From contig OZ255622.1 of NCBI GenBank assembly GCA_965276715.1, forward strand, positions 1,364,001 through 1,428,000: 64,000 nt of DNA, written 5' to 3'. The DNA is from CAXTPV01 sp965276715. Its GTDB lineage: Bacteria > Pseudomonadota > Alphaproteobacteria > Acetobacterales > Acetobacteraceae. Positions 42,168 through 51,766 of the stretch are shown piece after piece. The position numbers and the translations under genes are program-made. Below the pieces are notes generated by a model that saw only the letters and a program-made list of their open reading frames with translations, had not been told where the DNA came from and made no database searches. The first letter of the stretch is position 1, and each line of letters opens with the position of its first letter.

Positions 42168-44066
42168 ATGCTCAGACTGTTTCGGCGACGGCCACCGTTC
42201 GAGGATGCCATAGTGCCGGTCGATACGGTCTCGCGAAGCGAAACGGGGGAGTTTGACGTCTTTCGGCTGCGGAATTCCACCGGAGGCGCCGTTGTCAGCG
42301 TCGACGATCATACCGCCCGCTGCGTTGCCCGCGAGGCCGGCCCTGGTGAGACAGTGTCGAACGTGGTGGTCTTCAGGCCGCGCGGCAACACGGTGTTCGG
42401 CTTTCTCATGATTGGCGAGACGGCGAGCCGGCCGATCAGGGTGCTCAGCGACCCGCTCGTCGCACCAGTCTTGTCATTCGTGCTCGACCGGACCTTCGTG
42501 CCTGGCAGGGTCGCGATCAGGAGCCCTACGGCTCCGCGCTTCATCTGCGGCGTGCCATCGACGGTTGCGCCTGACGCGGACCTCAATTGCAACCGCGGTG
42601 GGCCCGGAGAATGGGAAGGATTTCTGCTGGAGCCCATCGAGCGGCCGACGATCCATCCGACGGCACTCAGGCTGTTGAAGTCGATCCAGACCCTGATGGA
42701 CGCTCCGCTGACGGCGCGCTCCTTCCTCGCGTGGGTCTATGACGAGCAGGCCGACATCGTGCGATCGTGCGGTCAGGCCGTCCTTCGTTTGCTGGATCGC
42801 GACGACCTGAAGGTCGTTGCGGTGCGTTGTCTCGATGAGGATGGTTTCCTTGACCGCCTGCTCCCCGTCGGCTGCGACGACAAGTGGCTTACCCAACTCT
42901 TTCCCGCGTTCCGGCGCTGGAATATCGAGCGGACCGGACCGTCGCAGATCACGCTCGATCAGTCGTGGGATCACCTCGGCCGCGACTTCGGCTGGGAACG
43001 GCTGACATCGCTCGGGGAGATCCTCCATGCGCTGGCACGTGAAGCGATCGAGCCGCGCAGAGGCATCTGCGTGATGACGACCGCGCGGAATGAGGGCATC
43101 TATTTCCTGGAGTGGATCGCGCATCACCGAGCCCTCGGCGTCGAACATTTCTTCGTCTATTCGAACGACAACAATGATGGCTCCGACGAACTCCTGTCTC
43201 GCCTGGCGGAGGCGGGCCTGATTACATGGATCAGCAACTCGATCAGCAAGGGCGTGGATCTACAGACACGCGCATACACGCATTGCCTGACTTATCTCGA
43301 GCAACCCCTCGACTTCCGCTGGACCATTCTCATCGACCTTGACGAATTCATCGTTCTTAACCCGGATCGTCACGCATCATTGACCGACTTCCTACGGCTG
43401 CAGGCCAGCAGAGGCGCGGAAGCTGTTTCGATGAACTGGTCGATGTACACGCCCAGCGGCGAAGCACGATGGGACGAACGGCCGTTGATCGAGCGTTTCA
43501 CCTATCGTGAGCCTCCTGAAAATCACATGGTCAAGACCGCTTTCATTACGCGACTGCACACAGCGAGCTGGCCACATAATCCGGTAGGGGGATATCGGCG
43601 CTTTCCGGTGTACCTCAATGCGGCGGGACGTGTTCATCATGGGCTTGGGAGCACGAACAATGCGCATCATGGCGTTCCGACCTTCCAGGACGCCTGGATC
43701 GCTCACTATTTCTTCAAGTCGCTGGACGAATATATCTGGAAAACGTCGAGAGGTTTCGATCTGCGGCGGGAATTGTCGTTCAAGGTCGAGGTGCTGGTCG
43801 GCTTCCTGAAGTGGTTCGATCGGTCATCATCTGTCGAGGATAGGCGCGCCCTTCCGCACCTTGATGCACTCAAGCAGGAGTTGACGAGGCTACGCTCGCA
43901 TCCAGGACTATCCGAAGCCGAAAACATTATCCGGAAGAACTTCGTCGAACGTGTAGGGACGATGAAGGCTGAGATAGCGCGAAGCGTCGAGGCGTTTGCC
44001 GATTTTGATCCTGGCTCGAAGGAGCGGCTGTTGCTACTTCTAAACGAGCGCACGGTCGCTGTTTGA
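42168..44066 (+). CDS. Glycosyltransferase (GT2/GT92-like) with N-terminal extension
   Basis: Encodes 632 residues. The catalytic part begins near residue 300, with CVMTTARNEGIYFLEWIAHH, then GVEHFFVYSNDNNDGSDELL and the acidic LIDLDEFIVL, the DUF23/GT92-like pattern of enzymes that transfer galactose-type sugars. The first 290 residues are an uncharacterised beta-rich region (VFRLRNSTGGAVVSV, then FGFLMIGET). There is no signal peptide. It belongs with the neighbouring transferase and beta-helix genes, and resembles the smaller enzyme encoded at 53100. Confidence 0.78.
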   Translation: MLRLFRRRPPFEDAIVPVDTVSRSETGEFDVFRLRNSTGGAVVSVDDHTARCVAREAGPGETVSNVVVFRPRGNTVFGFLMIGETASRPIRVLSDPLVAPVLSFVLDRTFVPGRVAIRSPTAPRFICGVPSTVAPDADLNCNRGGPGEWEGFLLEPIERPTIHPTALRLLKSIQTLMDAPLTARSFLAWVYDEQADIVRSCGQAVLRLLDRDDLKVVAVRCLDEDGFLDRLLPVGCDDKWLTQLFPAFRRWNIERTGPSQITLDQSWDHLGRDFGWERLTSLGEILHALAREAIEPRRGICVMTTARNEGIYFLEWIAHHRALGVEHFFVYSNDNNDGSDELLSRLAEAGLITWISNSISKGVDLQTRAYTHCLTYLEQPLDFRWTILIDLDEFIVLNPDRHASLTDFLRLQASRGAEAVSMNWSMYTPSGEARWDERPLIERFTYREPPENHMVKTAFITRLHTASWPHNPVGGYRRFPVYLNAAGRVHHGLGSTNNAHHGVPTFQDAWIAHYFFKSLDEYIWKTSRGFDLRRELSFKVEVLVGFLKWFDRSSSVEDRRALPHLDALKQELTRLRSHPGLSEAENIIRKNFVERVGTMKAEIARSVEAFADFDPGSKERLLLLLNERTVAV

Positions 44067-44231
44067 TCGGTCAAGCTTTACTCGACTGATGCTTCGATTT
44101 GTCGAGCTCGATCGAAAACTGGCATATGAAATATTGGATGCGCTGAATCAGTTTAGACCGAAAAACTCGTCGTCTCAAAACAGGTTAAGCCCCCCCGGTA
44201 GTGCTATTATAAACCAAGTCGGTGTTATCCC

Positions 44232-46013
44232 TCACTGGACGAAAGTCTCGGCGGCGGTTCCTGAGCAATTGACGTTTGTCGAAGACCCGGTGAATTGAAC
44301 CTGTGGAACGTTAGCGCCCGTGTCGACGCCGCCCTGGAGCTTCCATCCAGAATTGTTGGCAGGCTGACCGTCTGATGATGTCTGCAGAAAGTGCAGCAGT
44401 GATAGGGTTGACGGGGAATAAGACCAAGTCCCGGTGAAATGCCACGTGTTATAGAAGTTTGGATTCGAACAAACCACGTCGCCTGCCACCATGATCGTTC
44501 CTGGAGATGAACCGACCGGAACCGACGCAAGCTCGTTACCGGACTGGGCGGTTCGACCATCCGTGGTCAACGTAAAGGTTCCCTGCGCGTAGGCCCAAAG
44601 AGCAAATTGCCGCGTCGCGTGCCCGGCACTCGTGCCCAGCGATGACGAGGCGACGGGAGCTGTCGATGGACCCGACGACGCAAAATTATTTCCGATATAG
44701 TTATTCTTGCCAGTCGGGTCCAACGCTGCCGTCGAAACACCGACTTCGGAGTTCCCTGTGGCGACGACGTTTGTACTTCCGGAATCGTTGCTAATTCCAA
44801 CTCCATTCAGAGAATAGATCGAATTTCCTGAAATAGAGAGAGGGTAGCCGCCGGCCGATCCAGAACCAGAGATATAGATCCCGTAGTCAGTGTAGGGGCC
44901 ACTCGATCCACCAAGTATGCTATTACCCGTCACCGTGCTTTGGCCAGAATTATTGAGCCATATCCCAGTCCAAGGGGAAACTGGATTCGCATGAAATATG
45001 AGCGTTCCCGTTATTTCACTGTTCGGGACACTCACCAGGTAGATGTCGCCAACGTCGTCATTGAAGTGAGATGTACCAACGTTGACCAGTTCATCACCTT
45101 GCGTATCGCCAGCCGGGTTCTCGGCCCGTAGGCCATATTTTGAATACAAAAAATGAGAATTGCTGACATAAATTCCTTGGAAATCCTGAGCATCCAGCCC
45201 GACGAGCCCTCCGCTTGTGCTTGAGTTAGAGACCGTTGTATCCGAGGCATAGTCTGCTGGAGCGCCGGTCGCATTGCTCGGAATGCCACTTATCAAGATG
45301 TCGTCGGCGACATTTGTCCCAAGCGATGAGGGCGTCGGCCCTGGCTGAGTCGGTGAAGGAAGCCCGGTTATCGATCCACTGAAGCCAGGATTGGTCACCT
45401 GAACCGTGTCTATCGCAGAGCCGGCGAGGTCCCCGATCTCTAGACCAACCGACCACCCATCGCTGGAACTTTGGCCGGATATCGTTACGCGCTCAACGCC
45501 TGCGGAACCAGCAAAGAAGTGGTTGTTGTCTCCGCTGTGTATGTTCAGCGCGATACCGGAATATTCTGTTCCGGCCGGTAATGTGCCTTGCGGACGTATG
45601 ATGGAGAGGTCCTGGACAGTGACAGAAGCATAGGACGAAAGCCCTATATCAATGAAGTTCCCGGGTTGGTTCCACGAGAGCTTGGTGGCCTCAAGACCCG
45701 CACCTTCTATCTGCAAGTTGACGAACCCAGGCACCTTAATACCAACGAGCTGCTGCCGGCTGTTTTTGAGGGTCGGAGGTTGGCTAAACTCACATACGCC
45801 GGCAGGCAGGACAACGGTTCCGCCTCCGGCATTTTGCGCAGCCAGAAAAGTGGCGTTCAGCCCGGGGGTGTCGTCATCGGCGATCTTTCCGTCGCATTTC
45901 ATACCGTAAGTGCTGCCGTTGAATACGCCGCCGGCCTGCGCGCGAGCGCCATCCGAGCACACTAGACTGGATATTGCCGCTGTCGTCGTGAGGAGGAAAG
46001 CCTTTGTCAGCAT
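44232..46013 (-). CDS. Secreted beta-helix protein, third paralogue
   Basis: Encodes 593 residues from ATG 46013, giving a signal peptide (LTKAFLLTTTAAISSLVC, then ARAQ). The frame is open to 46070, but the extra residues lack signal character. The mature start FNGSTYGMKCDGK and GGTVVLPAGVCEFSQ match the other two paralogues, followed by Asn/Gly-rich beta-helix repeats (SEITGTLIFH, STVTGNSILGG, SISGNSIYSL). By eye the region has clearly lower GC than its neighbours, suggesting separate acquisition. It is convergent with the 42168 glycosyltransferase gene. Confidence 0.7.
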   Translation of the reverse strand: MLTKAFLLTTTAAISSLVCSDGARAQAGGVFNGSTYGMKCDGKIADDDTPGLNATFLAAQNAGGGTVVLPAGVCEFSQPPTLKNSRQQLVGIKVPGFVNLQIEGAGLEATKLSWNQPGNFIDIGLSSYASVTVQDLSIIRPQGTLPAGTEYSGIALNIHSGDNNHFFAGSAGVERVTISGQSSSDGWSVGLEIGDLAGSAIDTVQVTNPGFSGSITGLPSPTQPGPTPSSLGTNVADDILISGIPSNATGAPADYASDTTVSNSSTSGGLVGLDAQDFQGIYVSNSHFLYSKYGLRAENPAGDTQGDELVNVGTSHFNDDVGDIYLVSVPNSEITGTLIFHANPVSPWTGIWLNNSGQSTVTGNSILGGSSGPYTDYGIYISGSGSAGGYPLSISGNSIYSLNGVGISNDSGSTNVVATGNSEVGVSTAALDPTGKNNYIGNNFASSGPSTAPVASSSLGTSAGHATRQFALWAYAQGTFTLTTDGRTAQSGNELASVPVGSSPGTIMVAGDVVCSNPNFYNTWHFTGTWSYSPSTLSLLHFLQTSSDGQPANNSGWKLQGGVDTGANVPQVQFTGSSTNVNCSGTAAETFVQ

Positions 46014-46208
46014 GTCATCACTCTGGTGCCGGACCGAGACTACCTGACATTTTTCCGGCACCAAGATCACATACCTGTGACAAAAGGTTAGGCCCTTCTC
46101 CAGGGCGCTTAGCCGGTTGTAGCGATTTCACGCGGGGCCGAGCTATTCCCCCACAACACTTTCCCTTCGGATTTGTCCAACGAAGTGGTGCAGCACAGTC
46201 CTTTCCAT

Positions 46209-47291
46209 TCATTGCGACGACAGCGTCCCTGATGGGCGAGGCGAATGACCATCGGACGCTTCAGGCTGCGGACTGTCAGGCGACATTGTCGTCCGAGCTG
46301 CTCGCAGGAGTTGCAGCCAAGAGTAAGGGCGAAAGTCGAAAGCGTTCCAAGGAGGTGCCAAGTGGTCAATGAAGCCTCGGTATAAACCCTCACCCAGGTG
46401 ATAGATCGATCCATGCGGATGAGTTTGGTCGGCCTCATTGACCCAGAGGAGGCGAGCTGCGCCATGACTTCGCATGGCTTCATGCAATGCCCTCATGCCT
46501 CTTGTGCCGTCCGATCCGCCCTTGTCGTCGGCTAGCGACCGGTAGACGAAAATTTTCTTGGCCATCGCGAGGTCGTCGATCAGCTTGCCTGCCAGGAAGA
46601 TAAGCGTTCTGATTTCCTCTGCCAAAACCCTATCGTGGGTGATGGATTCTCCGCCTCGGCTGGTGTGGAAGGTGAGCGAGGAACCTGAGGCCTTGGCGAT
46701 CCACTCCCTGCCGCGCTTTGTGATCGTGATGTCATCGTGCGTCCCAAGCGCCGCGAATCCGCTTGCGATCGCCCGCGCGAGATCGTCGATGTTTCCGACA
46801 CCGGCATAACGCAGCAAGCCGAGACGCTCCGACCCGATGAAGCGTTGTAGAAGCCCAAACTCGCAATTGTCGCCCAGACTCTCGAAGCTCATCACCAAAT
46901 CATGATCTTCCTGAGTGAAGTTCTTATCCTCTGAACGCTGAAGGATGTGTCCAATCGGCGCTTCATAGCTTGCGTGACCTACGAGTTCGATACGAAGTCT
47001 TGCCTTGACGAGGTCGAGAGGCTCGTTGGCCGAGGGCTCGACAAGGAGAAATCTTGCCGCGCGCGCTTTCTCGCCGAAAGTTCCGCCATGATGGATCCAG
47101 ACCTCTTCGCTCGGGCGGCAACGATCCTCGATCACAAATGTCGCCTGACCTGGAAAGACGAGCATCATGCCCGCGACAGCGTCATGGGACAAAAACCATC
47201 CTTCGACGACGATGTCATCGCCGAACGACCCTGGGGGCGCGGGTCTAAGACCATAGAACTCCACTGTGCATAACAGATGCGAGACGAACAT
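46209..47291 (-). CDS. Conserved-looking hypothetical protein
   Basis: Encodes 360 residues from ATG 47291, where a plausible N-terminus begins (MFVSHLLCTVEFYGLRP). The first about 120 residues form a beta-rich segment with EGWFLSHDAVAGMML, RFLLVEPSANEPLDLVKARL. The second part has MSFESLGDNCEFGLLQRFIGSE and LGLLRYAGV, a motif (SLG-NCE-G) seen in papain-like DUF1796-type proteins, but the rest does not clearly match. It lies upstream of the third beta-helix gene on the same strand, with a 195-base gap. The function is unknown. Confidence 0.6.
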   Translation of the reverse strand: MFVSHLLCTVEFYGLRPAPPGSFGDDIVVEGWFLSHDAVAGMMLVFPGQATFVIEDRCRPSEEVWIHHGGTFGEKARAARFLLVEPSANEPLDLVKARLRIELVGHASYEAPIGHILQRSEDKNFTQEDHDLVMSFESLGDNCEFGLLQRFIGSERLGLLRYAGVGNIDDLARAIASGFAALGTHDDITITKRGREWIAKASGSSLTFHTSRGGESITHDRVLAEEIRTLIFLAGKLIDDLAMAKKIFVYRSLADDKGGSDGTRGMRALHEAMRSHGAARLLWVNEADQTHPHGSIYHLGEGLYRGFIDHLAPPWNAFDFRPYSWLQLLRAARTTMSPDSPQPEASDGHSPRPSGTLSSQ

Positions 47292-47416
47292 GGTGTGCTC
47301 CGATCGGAACTGACGGTCCGCGCTGCGCCGAGCCGGCGGGCACTTGATCGATGCCCGCATGTTGCCAATCGGTTGAGCATGCTATGTAGTCCGCCGGCAA
47401 CAGTGGCTGGTACTGC

Positions 47417-49315
47417 ATGGCTGCAACGGGCTTGTACTGGCTCCCTGCCTGTGACGATTTTCCGGCTCGGCTGCGGGCGGCCCGCGAAACGGGTCTGTCC
47501 TGGCCGGATCTGATGGCGCTAGGGCGTCACGACCTGGATGCGATGGCGACCGGCCGGCTCGCGGCGCTGCGCCGCACGCTGTTTGCCGATGGGGCGCCGG
47601 CGGGTTCCGGCACGAGCCCGATCCGCCTCGCCCTGCTCGGCTCGCTGACGCTGTCGCAGCTCGAAGGGGGGATCATCGTCGGTGGACTGCGGCGGGGGCT
47701 GTGGGTCGAGACCCATGCCTCCGAATACGGGCAGTATCTGCAGGAGATCGTCGACCCCGGATCGTCGCTCGCCGCGTTCGGACCGACGCACATCCTGTTG
47801 GCGTTCGATGCGCGAACCGCGGCGAGCCGGGGAGCACGTGCGGCCTCCGCCGAGGAGGCGGTCGCGGCTTTCGTCAATCACGTCGAGACCTGCTGGACGC
47901 GGGCCCGCGAACGCTTCCCCACCGTATCGATCCTGCAGCAGACCCTGCTGCCGGTGCTGCCGCGGGTGATGGGTAGCAACGAGCGCCGCCATGCCCTGTC
48001 GCCAGCCTCGCTGATCGACCGGATGAACGAGGCCCTGGCCGAGCGGGCCGAGACGGCGGGCGTGGATCTGATCGACCCGGCCTCCGTCACGGCCGGGCGC
48101 GATCCGTCGACCTGGTACGACCCGTTGATGTGGTTCAAGGCCAAGCAGGAGGTGAGCCAGATCGCAGCCCCGCTCTATGGCGACATCGTCGGACGCGTGC
48201 TCGCGGCCCAGCAGGGGCGGAGTGCCAAATGTCTCGTGCTCGACCTCGACAACACGCTCTGGGGTGGCGTGATCGGCGATGACGGTCTCGAGGGAATCGT
48301 GCTCGGACAGGGAAGCCCGGGCGGAGAGGCGTTCCTCGCGGTCCAGCAGCACGCGCTCGAACTGTCGCGCCGCGGCGTCATTCTCGCGGTCTGCTCGAAG
48401 AACGACGAGGCGAACGCCTTGCTGCCGTTCGAGCAGCATCCCGACATGCTGCTCAGGCGGGGCGACATCTCGGCGTTCGTCGCGAACTGGAACGACAAGG
48501 CGTCGAACATCCGGGGGATCGCCGAGATGCTCAATATCGGCATCGACAGCCTTGTCTTCCTCGATGACAACCCGTTCGAGCGCAACCAGGTCCGCGCGGC
48601 CCTGCCGACGGTGCTGGTGCCCGAAGTGCCAGACGATCCCGGGCTGGTGCCGTTCTGCCTGGCGGATGCGGGCTATTTCGATGCGGTCGCGGTCACCGCG
48701 GACGATCTCGCGCGTCGCGCGCAGTATGCGGCCAACGCCGAACGACAACGTCTTCGGGAGGATGCGGGCGACATCTCGTCCTACCTCGCCAGTCTCGAGA
48801 TGCGCATGCCCTGGCACCGGTTCCGGCCGGTCGACCACGAGCGGACGGTGCAGCTGATCAACAAGACCAACCAGTTCAACCTGACGACAAGGCGGGCCAC
48901 GAGTGCGGACGTGCTGGCGGTCGCGGAAAACCCGCGGGCGGTCGGACTGACATTCCGGCTGCTCGACAGTTTTGGCGACAACGGGATCATCGCGATCGTG
49001 ATCGCCAAAGTCGACGGACCCGACGCGGTGATCGACACCTGGCTGATGAGCTGCCGGGTGCTGGGCCGAGGCGTCGAGGCGGCGATGCTGGACGTGCTGG
49101 TCCGGGAAGTGACGCTGCTCGGTGCGGCGTCGCTTGTGGGCCAGTATATTCCGTCGGAAAAGAACGCCATGGTGCGCGACCATTACGGCAAGCTCGGTTT
49201 CGTGCCCGCCCCGGCCCACCCGGACGACCCGGCGGGATCGATCCGCAGCCGATTGACGATCGCCGACTATCGACCGACACCGCATTTCATCAACATCGAG
49301 GAGCCGGCCGCATGA
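47417..49315 (+). CDS. FkbH-like HAD-IIIC phosphatase / acyltransferase
   Basis: Encodes 632 residues. It has a central HAD domain with the nucleophile motif LVLDLDNTLWGG (about 273-284), SKND and FLDDNPFER. A C-terminal GNAT-like region follows (INKTNQFNLTTRR, then LDSFGDNGII and YIPSEKNAMVRDHYGKLGF). An N-terminal SGNH-like region carries LALLGSLTLSQL. FkbH proteins load a glyceryl group from 1,3-bisphosphoglycerate onto an acyl carrier protein. The stop overlaps the ACP gene by four bases, which strongly supports that role here. Confidence 0.87.
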   Translation: MAATGLYWLPACDDFPARLRAARETGLSWPDLMALGRHDLDAMATGRLAALRRTLFADGAPAGSGTSPIRLALLGSLTLSQLEGGIIVGGLRRGLWVETHASEYGQYLQEIVDPGSSLAAFGPTHILLAFDARTAASRGARAASAEEAVAAFVNHVETCWTRARERFPTVSILQQTLLPVLPRVMGSNERRHALSPASLIDRMNEALAERAETAGVDLIDPASVTAGRDPSTWYDPLMWFKAKQEVSQIAAPLYGDIVGRVLAAQQGRSAKCLVLDLDNTLWGGVIGDDGLEGIVLGQGSPGGEAFLAVQQHALELSRRGVILAVCSKNDEANALLPFEQHPDMLLRRGDISAFVANWNDKASNIRGIAEMLNIGIDSLVFLDDNPFERNQVRAALPTVLVPEVPDDPGLVPFCLADAGYFDAVAVTADDLARRAQYAANAERQRLREDAGDISSYLASLEMRMPWHRFRPVDHERTVQLINKTNQFNLTTRRATSADVLAVAENPRAVGLTFRLLDSFGDNGIIAIVIAKVDGPDAVIDTWLMSCRVLGRGVEAAMLDVLVREVTLLGAASLVGQYIPSEKNAMVRDHYGKLGFVPAPAHPDDPAGSIRSRLTIADYRPTPHFINIEEPAA

Positions 49316-49557
49316 GCCAGACCGACATCTTCAGCCGGGTCCAGGACGTGATCCGGAACTGCCTGGACAAGCCCGATCTGGTGTTGCGGCCGGACATGGT
49401 CGCACGCGACGTCGAAGGCTGGGACTCGATCGCGATGGTCAACATCATCCTGCAGACGCAGAAGACGTTCGGGATACGGTTCAAGAGCACCGAGATCGAC
49501 GAGCTCGTCAACGTGGGCGATTTCGCCACCAAGATCGAGGCGAAGACGGCGCGCTGA
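49312..49557 (+). CDS. Acyl carrier protein
   Basis: Encodes 81 residues. A single ACP domain with the phosphopantetheine attachment motif GWDSIAM (D38, S39). It overlaps the FkbH-like gene by four bases, so it is the likely carrier for the C3 unit that FkbH makes. It is not next to fatty-acid synthesis genes and is therefore probably dedicated to the glycan or another secondary pathway. Confidence 0.9.
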   Translation: MSQTDIFSRVQDVIRNCLDKPDLVLRPDMVARDVEGWDSIAMVNIILQTQKTFGIRFKSTEIDELVNVGDFATKIEAKTAR

Positions 49558-49581
49558 CCTGCCATCGGACGGGACCCGAAA

Positions 49582-50721
49582 TTGGCTGAAGGACGCATCC
49601 TCGTGGTCGGCGCCGGTTTCGCGGGTGCGGTGCACGCACGTGTCCTGGCCGAGGCGGGCCTCACCGTCGAGGTGATCGACCGGCGCGGCCACATCGCCGG
49701 CAATGCCTATGACGAGGTCGACGAGACCGGCGTGCGTGTGCATCGTTACGGGCCGCATCTGTTTCATACCAACAACGAGATCGTCGTCGACTGGCTGAAG
49801 CGATTCGGCTCGTTTGTCGATTACGCTCACAGGGTCGAGGCGCTGATCGACGGTGACCGGTTCGTGCCGCTGCCGGTTAATCGACGCACGATCGAGATGG
49901 TGTTCGGAGAGGACCTACCCGACGAAGCGTCGGCGAGGGCGTTCCTCAAGCGCGTCGCGGTTCCGATCGAGCAGCCGCGCAACGCCGCGGAGCATCTGCA
50001 TTCGCAGATCGGGGAGCATCTGACCGACCTGTTCTTCCGTCCCTACACGCGCAAGATGTGGGACCTGGATCTCGAGGACATGGCAGCCGCCGTCGTCCAG
50101 CGGATCCCGATCCGTACCGACGACGAGGACCGGTATTTTCCCAACGACCGGTTCCAGATGCTGCCGGCCGAAGGCTACACGCGCATCTTCGAGCGTATCC
50201 TTGATCACGAGCGGATCACCGTGCGTTTGTCGACACCGTTCGATCGTTCAATGCTGGACGGCTATGGCCACTGCTTCAACAGCATGCCGATCGACGAGTT
50301 CTACGAGGAGCGGTTCGGACCGCTGCCCTACCGGTCGATCCGGTTCCACCACGGCAACCGTCCGGCCGCGTCCGAACATGGTCGGGCGGCGACGATCAAT
50401 TTCACCGACAGCGGGCCGATCACACGACAGACGGACTGGACGCGGCTGCCAATGCATCGTGTCCTGACGCAATCCGGCCGCAAGACGGTGACACGAGAAG
50501 AGCCTTGCGACTATCGCGACAACGATCTGGAGCGCTACTATCCGGTCAAGACGTCGGACGGGCGCTACGACGTGGTCTACAAGCAGTACAAGCAACAGGC
50601 CGATCTCGACCCGACCGTGACGTTCATCGGCCGCTGCGGCACCTATCAATATTTGGATATGCATCAGGTCATCAACCAATCGCTCGTCGGCGCCGACCGG
50701 TTCCTGGCGGCCGAACGCTGA
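49582..50721 (+). CDS. glf: UDP-galactopyranose mutase
   Basis: Encodes 379 residues from TTG 49582. The enzyme is a flavoprotein that converts UDP-galactopyranose to UDP-galactofuranose. It shows the FAD motif VGAGFAGAVHARVLAE, RGHIAGNAYDE, the family signature YGPHLFHTNNE, and FFRPYTRKMWDLDLEDM. It ends with the conserved RYDVVYKQY region and a terminal GRCGTYQYLDMHQ. Together with galE just downstream it provides galactofuranose for a surface glycan. Confidence 0.95.
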   Translation: MAEGRILVVGAGFAGAVHARVLAEAGLTVEVIDRRGHIAGNAYDEVDETGVRVHRYGPHLFHTNNEIVVDWLKRFGSFVDYAHRVEALIDGDRFVPLPVNRRTIEMVFGEDLPDEASARAFLKRVAVPIEQPRNAAEHLHSQIGEHLTDLFFRPYTRKMWDLDLEDMAAAVVQRIPIRTDDEDRYFPNDRFQMLPAEGYTRIFERILDHERITVRLSTPFDRSMLDGYGHCFNSMPIDEFYEERFGPLPYRSIRFHHGNRPAASEHGRAATINFTDSGPITRQTDWTRLPMHRVLTQSGRKTVTREEPCDYRDNDLERYYPVKTSDGRYDVVYKQYKQQADLDPTVTFIGRCGTYQYLDMHQVINQSLVGADRFLAAER

Positions 50722-50757
50722 GCTTCGCAGATGTCGAACTTTCGGAGGCCAAGCCCA

Positions 50758-51750
50758 ATGCGCGTCCTCGTCACCGGCGGCGCCGGCTTTGTCGGAAGCC
50801 ACACGGTCCTGGCGCTGCTCGACCGAGGCGACGAGGTGGTCGTTCTGGACAATCTGCGTCAGGGCCATCGGGCTGCGGTGCCGGCATCGGTCCGGCTGAT
50901 CGTGGGCGATCTCGCCGATCCGGTCCTGGTCGATCGCGTGCTGTCGGAGGGAAGGTTCGACGCGGTAATGCATTTCGCCGCCTTGTCGCTGGTCGGCGAG
51001 AGCATGCGGATGCCGTTTCTCTATTTCGCGCAGAACGCCGGGCTCGGGATCGCGTTGCTCGACGCCTGCGTCCGCCACGGCGTCGGCCGGTTCATCCTGT
51101 CGTCGACCGCCGCCCTGTTCGGCGATCCGGACGAGATCCCGATCTCGGAACGTGCCCGCATCGAGCCCGGCTCGCCCTATGGGGAGAGCAAGCTGATGAT
51201 CGAGCGCGCGCTGCTGTGGGCCGATCGCATCCATGGACTGCGCAGCGCGTGCCTCAGATACTTCAATGCCGCCGGCGCGGACCCGCAGGGACGGGCGGGC
51301 GAGGACCATGCCCCCGAGACGCACCTGATCCCGCTGGTGCTGGATGCCGCGATGGGACGCCGGCCCGAAATCACGGTCTATGGCAACGATTACGCGACAC
51401 CGGACGGCACCTGCGTGCGGGACTACGTACACGTGACCGACCTCGCGAGCGCGCATCTGGCGGCCCTGGACCTGATCGCGGATCGAAGTGCCGTCTACAA
51501 TCTGGGAAGCGGCAGCGGCCATTCGGTGATCGAGGTGATCAGGAGCGTCGAGCGCGTCACCGGCCGCGGCGTCCCGATGACGGTCGGGGCGCGCCGGCCG
51601 GGCGATCCCGCGATCCTCGTCGCCTCGTCGGACGCGATCAGGGCGGAAACAGCGTGGCGGCCGAATTTCGGCTCGCTCGACGAGATCGTGGCGACCGCCC
51701 ATGCCTGGCGGGTCGCGCATCCGGATGGCTACGGCGACCGGACGCGATGA
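50758..51750 (+). CDS. galE: UDP-glucose 4-epimerase family protein
   Basis: Encodes 330 residues. The ATG at 50758 has GGAGG nine bases upstream. It shows the NAD motif GGAGFVGSH, MHFAALSLVGESM, the catalytic Ser/Thr region FILSSTAALFGDP, Y-x-x-x-K in SPYGESK, RYFNAAGADP and RDYVHVTDLASAH. It interconverts UDP-glucose and UDP-galactose, supplying the substrate of the mutase encoded upstream. Family members can act on other UDP sugars, so specificity is likely but not certain. Confidence 0.92.
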   Translation: MRVLVTGGAGFVGSHTVLALLDRGDEVVVLDNLRQGHRAAVPASVRLIVGDLADPVLVDRVLSEGRFDAVMHFAALSLVGESMRMPFLYFAQNAGLGIALLDACVRHGVGRFILSSTAALFGDPDEIPISERARIEPGSPYGESKLMIERALLWADRIHGLRSACLRYFNAAGADPQGRAGEDHAPETHLIPLVLDAAMGRRPEITVYGNDYATPDGTCVRDYVHVTDLASAHLAALDLIADRSAVYNLGSGSGHSVIEVIRSVERVTGRGVPMTVGARRPGDPAILVASSDAIRAETAWRPNFGSLDEIVATAHAWRVAHPDGYGDRTR

Positions 51751-51766
51751 CCATGCCGCCGACGCG

